Assembly: GCA_022478985.1 (NCBI GenBank)
Contig: JAKSZP010014460.1
Span: forward strand, 248,001 to 312,000
DNA from: Massospora cicadina
Lineage: Eukaryota > Entomophthoromycota > Entomophthoromycetes > Entomophthorales > Entomophthoraceae
DNA: 64,000 nucleotides
Direction: 5' to 3'
The translations under genes and the position numbers were made by a program. A model generated the notes under the pieces. It searched no databases and was not told where the DNA came from. It was given only the letters and a program-made list of their open reading frames with translations. Positions 58,090 to 64,000 of the stretch are shown one piece after another. Positions within the stretch are counted from its first letter, which is position 1; each line of letters opens with the position of its first letter.

Positions 58090-58630
58090 ACTTCATGTGC
58101 GCTTTGCAGCTGGGGGTTCTCAAACTCTTTCTCTTACTGATGCACAAAGAAGTGTGCCCCTCCTGAATGCCCTAGAAGGAGAGTCCTACTGTTAGGTTAG
58201 AGGAGTTTATGTTTGGCAAACAAATTAATGTACTATACTCTTTCATTAATTTAGTTTCTGCTGCAGTAAAAGCACCTAAGTCTATAGCATACTGCATCTT
58301 TTGCATCTTCACACTCTACCAAAGAGCCTCTGATATGTATTCTCTTGCAGAAGCCTTCACAGCATTATTTCCTTCAATTGGAATTCCCACAGACATTGCG
58401 GTGTCATCTTTAGAGTGGCCTTAGACACAAAGGCAGCCAGAAAACCTTGTGGGATACTCTTCCAATATCCATTGAGGCGGCGTTTTCCTTGGTATAATCA
58501 ATTGGGGAAAGACCGCTCCATGAAGCCATACCCTCAGTGGCAGCTATATTGTCTTCTCTGTCAGCAGTTTTTCCTTGAGTAAGTTCATACCAGTTGAAGA
58601 CATCAACCCCTATCTCTTCAGGGAACAAAG
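58090..58630 (+). pseudogene. probable gag of element G
   Basis: AELHVRFAAGGSQTLSLTD, LLNALEGESY, then the open stretch 58,209-58,424 (INLVSAAVKAPKSIA, YSLAEAFTALFPSIG). It precedes protease and RT in the same orientation. I do not recognise a definite gag motif, so this is by position. Confidence 0.4.
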
Positions 58631-59169
58631 GCCTAGGAAAACATTCTTATAGGATTGCGATGGTATCTCTGTGCCCTCAGGGCTCCCTGAAGATTAACAA
58701 AATAACAGTTGAGAATTTCTTCCTTAATCTAACATAAGATAATATTACTATAGCTTTGGATCCAGAAAGTCCTACTTTGACGCCCACCCAAATAGCCCAG
58801 TTGGAAGCTCTTTCAGGGGATGATCAGGAAGCTGATCTCCATAACACCAAATTAAATCCTACTCCTTTATTTCAATTCCATCTGTATCACAGGATCACAA
58901 AGGCTTCTCTAATTTGTTGACCCCAGAGGCTCCCTCTCCCACAATTGAGGTGAGCAAGGAAATAATCATAGATCTCATTAACCCCATCTTAAATGTGGAC
59001 CAGTAGAACTCATGGACGACCTCTTTTAGTATATTTAGTATAGCTCATGGGTTACCAAGAGTCCACTCCTCATCATGGGTCCAACCCACCTTCTGCTGCC
59101 CTCTCGTTTTCCATGACCAACAAGGGGATCAATCTTACTTATTGCTTCTTATTTCCTTCAAAGTAGGAA

Positions 59170-59460
59170 TGCGATAGGCTACAGTACAAGCGCTCCTAGA
59201 GACAGTATCAGTAGGCAACTTAATGGATCTAAGAGTTGCTCGCTCACTAGACCTGGACACTGTGCTAGCCCCTTCTATACTGGGCGCATCCTCTGAACCA
59301 ATGACCTGTCATTCTATTCATCGTACTATGCAGTTCTTCATCCATAATTAAGCTTTTGTGACCACTTTTTGGCAGTTCATGACTTATTGTACCCTATCAT
59401 CATGGGGGTAGGCTGGTGGCATCGCCATCAGGTGAACATCAACCTGGATCTCAACTTTTT
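59170..59460 (+). pseudogene. protease remnant of element G
   Basis: QALLETVSVGNLMDLRVA (about 59,190) aligns with 'ALLDSGAxGNFMDxxxA'; the D-S-G triplet reads E-T-V. Near 59,380, VHDLLYPIIMGVGWWHRH matches the C-terminal 'xxPxILGxPWLxxH' block. Both are degraded. Confidence 0.55.
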
Positions 59461-59699
59461 GTCATTTGCCAATAAGAGGTAAAGTGAGGAGTTACAATTA
59501 TTAAAACTCTCATGATATAGGTCTCAGTTAGCTCGATTTCTCCCTCTGATATGTCTCCTATGGACCTCCTCAGGACTCTCCCAATTACTGGCCCTATATA
59601 TGGACGTTTTTTTTAAATCTTGCAACCTGACTCCCACCACATTATGAATATGTATAATTTTTTAAGCTGACAGTACATCTTATAAAAATCAACTTTCTG

Positions 59700-60240
59700 T
59701 TGTACCACCACTGAGGATGAAGACAAAGCTATGGGAATATGGTTGGATGTTTTGTTAGTAAAAGGGTGAATTATCAAAAAAATACTCCCCAATCGCCTCA
59801 CATGTAGTCTTTTCTCAGATGGCTGATGAGACCTTAAGGTCTTTTGTTGAGTATGGTCATGTAAATAACGTGATGGTACCAGATCCATACCTCCTTTCAC
59901 TGAAGAAAACCATTGCCAAGGCCATCACAAAATCACGAGTTTTCTCATAACTTGACCTTTTCAACGCCTTTAACCAGGTGAGAGTTAAGACTGTCCAAGA
60001 TCAACTCGCAGTCATTTGGATTACTAGTGTCCTTTTTAATATACCAGTGTTTCCCTTTGGTTTATTTAAACATCATCAACCTTCCACCGCTTAATTGATG
60101 ATGACATTGGCTACCTACGTTTTTCCTGCGCTGTCAACTACATTTATGACACATTAATTCACTCCTCTACTCAATAACAGCATGCCAAGGATTTGTAGAT
60201 TGATAAGCAGCTCTCCAGAAAAGCAGGTTTTTTTTGTTAA
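59700..60240 (+). pseudogene. reverse transcriptase of element G
   Basis: LDLFNAFNQVRVKTVQDQ and FPFGLFKHHQPST (about 59,955-60,090) match 'LDLRxAYNxIRIxxGDE' and 'MPFGLxNAPATF'. At 60,139-60,150 the active site reads Y-I-Y-D, so the first Asp of YxDD is lost. Confidence 0.72.
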
Positions 60241-60459
60241 GCATTCCAGATGCGAATTCTTTTGAAAAAAGTCACTTTCTTAGAGAACTTAGCCTTAAGG
60301 ATGGATATGTCGTTCCTCTATTTAAATGTAGGACATCCCATCTTAGCCAACTCCTTCTGCTCAAAAGCAGCTCCCAAGCTTCCTTGGTACTGTGATTTTC
60401 TTAAAGAAGTTGCCTCAACTCTTTCTCAGCTGACCTCGCCCCTCCATTCACTAAAGAAG

Positions 60460-60760
60460 AAGAATTTTTTTCAAATGGTCAGATGACTGCCAACAAGCTT
60501 TTTAATCAAACATATTTTCTTATCTACACCAGTGTTTCATGCTGATACATTTAATCCATTCATTATGGCTTGTGATGCTTCTGCAGTTGCAGTTAGGGCA
60601 GTGCTATCATAATTACATGAAGGGGGAGCATCTTGTGGTGTTTTCCAAGTAAATTAATTTCAGAACAGGCATGAGAAATTTATAATAAAGAGCTAGCAGC
60701 TGTATTATGGTCGCCTAATCACTTGAGATATCTCTTCCAAGGGGAACAACATGAAATCAC
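60460..60760 (+). pseudogene. RNase H of element G
   Basis: WSDDCQQAF leads into FIMACDASAVAVRAVLS (about 60,560-60,612), the usual start of gypsy RNase H with DAS kept. Stops follow. Confidence 0.65.
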
Positions 60761-61199
60761 TGTGCGGAAAGAATACAAATATTTTTTACTATTGAAATTC
60801 CTTAGAATCTGGCCCACTGCCAGGCACGTACTTACAGGGATCTTAGCAGTTTTCACTTCAGGTATGAGTTTATTAAAGGTCCATTAACGTGCTTCCATTT
60901 ATGTTGAGCCACGAACTGGTCATGACTCCAGGTCTAGAAGATGACCTTTCTGATCTCACCACAGTGGTGCCCTCCTCCATGATCTTTACCCTGGCTCCAG
61001 TCACATTAGCATATGAAGATCTGGCCCTAGAGACAACCATGTGTGAACGTGTTTTAAAATTTAAATTATATTTCCCTGATGAGATAGAGTTGGGTAGAGG
61101 ACCTGGATACTAGGCAAATAAATAAGCCCCTGTGGGCTTTAAAGAATGGTAATTTTTTATGAGACAGGATTTGTCCCACCTACCTTACGCACTCAGTTT

Positions 61200-61340
61200 T
61201 TAAAGAGCACCACGCCCCACCTGAAGTTGGCAATCCTGGTTCAAAGAAGTGTGCTGAACTAGTTAATTGAACCTACAATTGTCCAGGTCTCTAAGTTTTT
61301 CCAATATGAGTAGCATGTTGTATCACCTTTTGTTGCGAAT
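61200..61340 (+). pseudogene. integrase zinc domain of element G, first part
   Basis: PEVGNPGSKKCAELVN, then TYNCPGL, matches 'HxxxxAGHPGxxKTxELVxRxYxWPGL' of chromovirus integrase. The sequence then becomes unreadable and the reading resumes only near 62,515. Confidence 0.6.
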
Positions 61341-61734
61341 TTTATATCTGTTACATCAGGAACTCTGTTAGTGTTCTGGGACATACAGTATGACGACTGA
61401 TGGCCCTTGCTGTTTCACCTTCATAGGCTACCTTTCACTACTGGTTCTCGGGAAACCCTCCAACCTAGCAGATTAACAACTTCACCTTGACGCAATTAAC
61501 CCTTTGGGAGGCACACAGATAGCCCTACACCTCTCTGGGTGATTTTCAGCTCTGTAATTTCATCCCCATCAGGGTTAATCACCATCAGTCCCTCGTTTTT
61601 GGTGTCCATTTGACCAAGTTCCTGTGGGGCTTCCCTGTAGCTCCAGGTATTGGGGTTTCTAGCGCCAACCACCCCTAGTTGCATTTACTCAGCACCTCAC
61701 CTTGGGGGATGTCCAGTCCCATCTTCTGCTACAA

Positions 61735-62450
61735 AGTTTCTTAATTACTTCAATAATAATAAAAATGTGCAAAAGATAACTTTTATTATGAGGGGATTTC
61801 AAGATAGTATAATTAAGTGACTTATTGGCAATCTAATGCACTTATCAACAATCATCAGCTTGTATCACTGGCAACTCAACCTGATCCTCAGCGTTCTGCT
61901 GGCAACCATTCCCTCGAAATCCTTCCCAATTGAATTCAAATATTAGTTTTATTTATCCTTGGCTTCAGTCACTGATTAATCTTATATAAATTATTATTAA
62001 TCAAATATCCTTTGCATAAGTTTCCAGTATTCATAATCCTAGGCAGCAGAATCATCATCACTAGCCTATTTGAACCCTCGTCATTAAAGCCAGCAATCTG
62101 ATTACTCTTGGCTTAAGTTGCTGGTAATTTCAATTATTTTAGTTGATTGGATCATCCTTGGCGTTAGTTGCCAGTGATCCTGAAACCTAACGACAAATTT
62201 GTAATCCATCATAATATAGTTAATTAAATTTATTGGCATCCTCAGCTTCAGTTGCTGGTATCAATTTTTAATATAAAACTAAATTTATTAGGATATCCCT
62301 GATACTTTGAGATGAATTAACCCACCCAAATTAGGAGCACAAATTGATAATTATATTATTAAATAATAATATCAAACTAGCCGATTAATTGGCAATCACA
62401 CCCAACTAAAGACATCCTTAATTCAAATTTCATGGCAGGAAATCATTATG
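61735..62450. repeat. repeat X2 with iterated motif, inside integrase of G
   Basis: A motif like CCTTGGCTTNAGTTGCYGGT recurs at 61,885, 61,956, 62,008, 62,106, 62,155 and 62,239, with variation. Related sequence occurs in X1. It lies between two integrase parts of element G, so it was probably inserted there; exact ends (within 61,340-62,515) and a target duplication were not found. Confidence 0.5.
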
Positions 62451-62514
62451 GTTAGAATCTCAACACCTGTGCTCATTAAAAATCTGACTGTTCATGGAGA
62501 AAAAGTCTTTTCCA

Positions 62515-63350
62515 CCCACTGCAGCAAGCTGAGAGTCCATGGACTTCTGTCTCTTTAAATTTCATTGTGAAACTTCCCCTGTCTAAATTCATTGTGCTAT
62601 GATGGTGATTGTAAATAGTTTCACCAAGTTTGCGCTGTTTATCTGTCATACAACCATAACAGCAGCAGAGAGAGCAACTCTTTTCATTGCTCATATGTTC
62701 TCTATGTTTGGACTCCCAAGGGAAATTGTGAGTGATTGTGGCCCTCAATTTACAGATAAACTTTGGGACGCTTATATTGGTAATTCTTAGTATCAAGCCC
62801 TGCAGTTCTATGACATATCACACACTATAAGATGGTAAACTGAGAGAGTTGATCAAGTCCTAGAACAATAATTGCATTGATATTCCTCAGCCACTCAGGA
62901 TACTAGGGCTATGGACCTTCCTCTGGCGCGATTCACTTAAAATAACGCGCTGCACTCTTCCAATTTGTGGTTCCCCATTTGAGGCTACTTTGGGATACAA
63001 TCCCTCTTTTCAGATCAAGCCATAATTGATCTCTTTGGTTTCTGCAGTGGAAGACCGCATCATTAAGATTTAAGGCACCCAAAAGCTTGTTATGAGCACT
63101 TGTCTAAAGCCATTGGAGATTACAAGAAGTTTTCTAATAGTTGGCGTCTTCCAGGGCACAATATCTCAGTAGGCTCGCTTGTTATTCTTAACACCCGCCC
63201 CTAAACATGAAGGTCTTATCACGGAAGTTGGCTAGTAAGCGCTCAGAACATTTTGTATTGGAGAAAGAGTTGGGACATGTGCATACCGCATCAAGCTTCC
63301 CTCCCATTGTAAGCAACATAATGTATTCCATATTTACCAATTATCCCCTT
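62515..63350 (+). pseudogene. integrase core and C-terminus of element G
   Basis: LNFIVKLPLSKF (first Asp replaced by Asn), then an open stretch 62,599-62,790 with FTKFALFICHTTITAAE, MFGLPREIVSDCGPQFTDK (second Asp kept) and, after a stop, TERVDQVLEQ (Glu kept). Further on come YKKFSNSWRLPGHNISVGSLVIL, similar to the region before 'GPF' in this family. Confidence 0.75.
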
Positions 63351-63439
63351 TAAGGGAAAACAACCTACTACCCCAGAGCCTATTATTGTGGGGGACTCTC
63401 AAGGGGCAGAAGTTGAGCGATACAGGCCTCAAGGAATCC

Positions 63440-63570
63440 CAAGAGGTCTGTCCAGTACCTTGTCACATGGAAAGGCTACCATGCATATGAAAATAGTTGG
63501 CTAAATGCAAGAGACTATAAAAATTGTAAGGTACAAGTGGCTTAGTTCCATGAATCACATCATGAGGCCC
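63440..63570 (+). pseudogene. chromodomain of element G
   Basis: One frame reads VQYLVTWKGYHAYENSWL, followed by NARDYKNCKVQVA-stop-FHESHHEAP. This matches the chromodomain pattern 'xxYLVKWKGYxxxENSWxPxxxL' after the integrase C-terminus in chromoviruses. Such domains guide integration to marked chromatin. A stop lies in the last part. Confidence 0.8.
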
Positions 63571-63687
63571 CCTAACTTCTTAAGAAAATCTGCTATTATG
63601 GCCTCAAACTCCTCGCCATACCTAAGAACTACGCCATGGTTTATGTACCAAGAGGAGGCCTCTTTTCTGTTTAAAAGGAGATTATAG

Positions 63688-64000
63688 TGTAAGTCTGGAA
63701 AACCAACCTCTTGGTTTAAACCGTGGAAATTCCCTTAAAGAGACAAGAGGGGACTAAAGGCACCTGTAGATCTATTGGTTAAACTGGATGACTTAGCCCA
63801 TGTGGCTGATGAGTAGTAGGTCACAGCTATGGCCCCCAAATAATCCCCTTTCCATCTTCTTCCCTTGTGGAAAAGATAAATGGGTCTGTTGGTGGTGGTT
63901 CATACTAGGGGCCACCAGCAGGACCCCTCAGGATTATCTTCCCCCACTTGTAACCCCCATCTCCCCAAGCATGGGAAATTAGCCTCAAACTTGGAAAATC
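63688..64000 (+). repeat. LTR-like repeat, copy 2, running off the window
   Basis: Begins TGTAAGTCTGGAAAACC about 115 bases after the chromodomain and aligns with 41,772-42,095. It could be the 3' LTR of element G or an independent copy; a purine-rich stretch (AAAAGGAGA, 63,673-63,681) lies just before it. Confidence 0.6.

Larger units (their letters stand above)
58080..63600 (+). mobile_element. chromovirus-type Ty3/gypsy element G, decayed
   Basis: Plus-strand order: gag (58,090-58,630), protease (59,170-59,460), RT (59,700-60,240), RNase H (60,460-60,760), integrase split by a repeat (61,200-61,340 and 62,515-63,350) and chromodomain (63,440-63,570). The 5' LTR is not identified. An LTR-like repeat starts at 63,688. 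Stops and frame shifts occur in all domains. Confidence 0.75.

Noticed and set aside
1..64000. Host protein-coding genes, CRISPR arrays, rRNA or prophage-like systems
   Set aside because: No frame outside the transposons shows a recognisable domain or intact length, and no regularly spaced short palindromic repeats were seen. The window is explained by retrotransposons, SINEs and AT-rich repeats.

Overview
This window reads as heterochromatin-like intergenic DNA from a large, repeat-laden eukaryotic genome. It is AT-rich. Every recognisable protein signal belongs to a retrotransposon, and all of them are broken by stops and frameshifts. I found no host gene, rRNA, confident tRNA gene, CRISPR or bacterial feature. 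The mix of Ty3/gypsy elements (two of chromovirus type, one with a readable chromodomain), an L1/Tx1-like LINE with an APE endonuclease, and tRNA-derived SINEs fits a TE-rich fungus or an animal. Some details lean fungal (basidiomycete or rust-like), but this is a guess; the host cannot be assigned from the sequence alone.

Layout. 1-1,896: gag and protease of gypsy element H (minus strand). 2,400-6,911 plus 13,912-13,948: a LINE (plus strand), split at its 3' end by a complete gypsy element A (6,912-13,906; plus; LTRs, TSD, PBS and PPT visible). 14,030-18,601: 5' half of gypsy element D (minus), with its LTR region to the right. 20,229 to about 26,000: element E (minus), a chromovirus-type gypsy between diverged long repeats. 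26,000-28,397: AT-rich DNA with nothing recognised. 28,398-36,826: element C (plus), complete, with a nested solo LTR (29,036-29,908) in its 5' LTR. 36,830-41,770: AT-rich DNA with tRNA-derived SINEs, a tandem SINE array and an AT-rich tandem repeat. 42,197-54,393: element F (plus), a gag-plus-integrase element without visible reverse transcriptase, into whose gag the complete element B (44,620-51,109; minus) has inserted. 54,400-58,000: LTR-like and repeated DNA. 58,080-63,600: chromovirus G (plus), its integrase interrupted by a repeat, followed by an LTR-like repeat that runs off the window.

Elements A, B, C, D, F and H appear to be one lineage or close relatives. A, H, C and F share a capsid region (around 'QDIMVPHL' in A and H). 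B, C and H share similar protease segments. B, C and D share a primer-binding site core (GCTCACTA), and A, F and H have related PBS starts. In A and B the gag also carries a short collagen-like Gly-X-Y stretch; in A this follows a coiled coil. I see no autonomous, intact element and no novel host system. The most unusual observations are the collagen-like gag, the RT-less element F, the 75-bp in-frame repeat inside the solo LTR, and the SINE tandem array.
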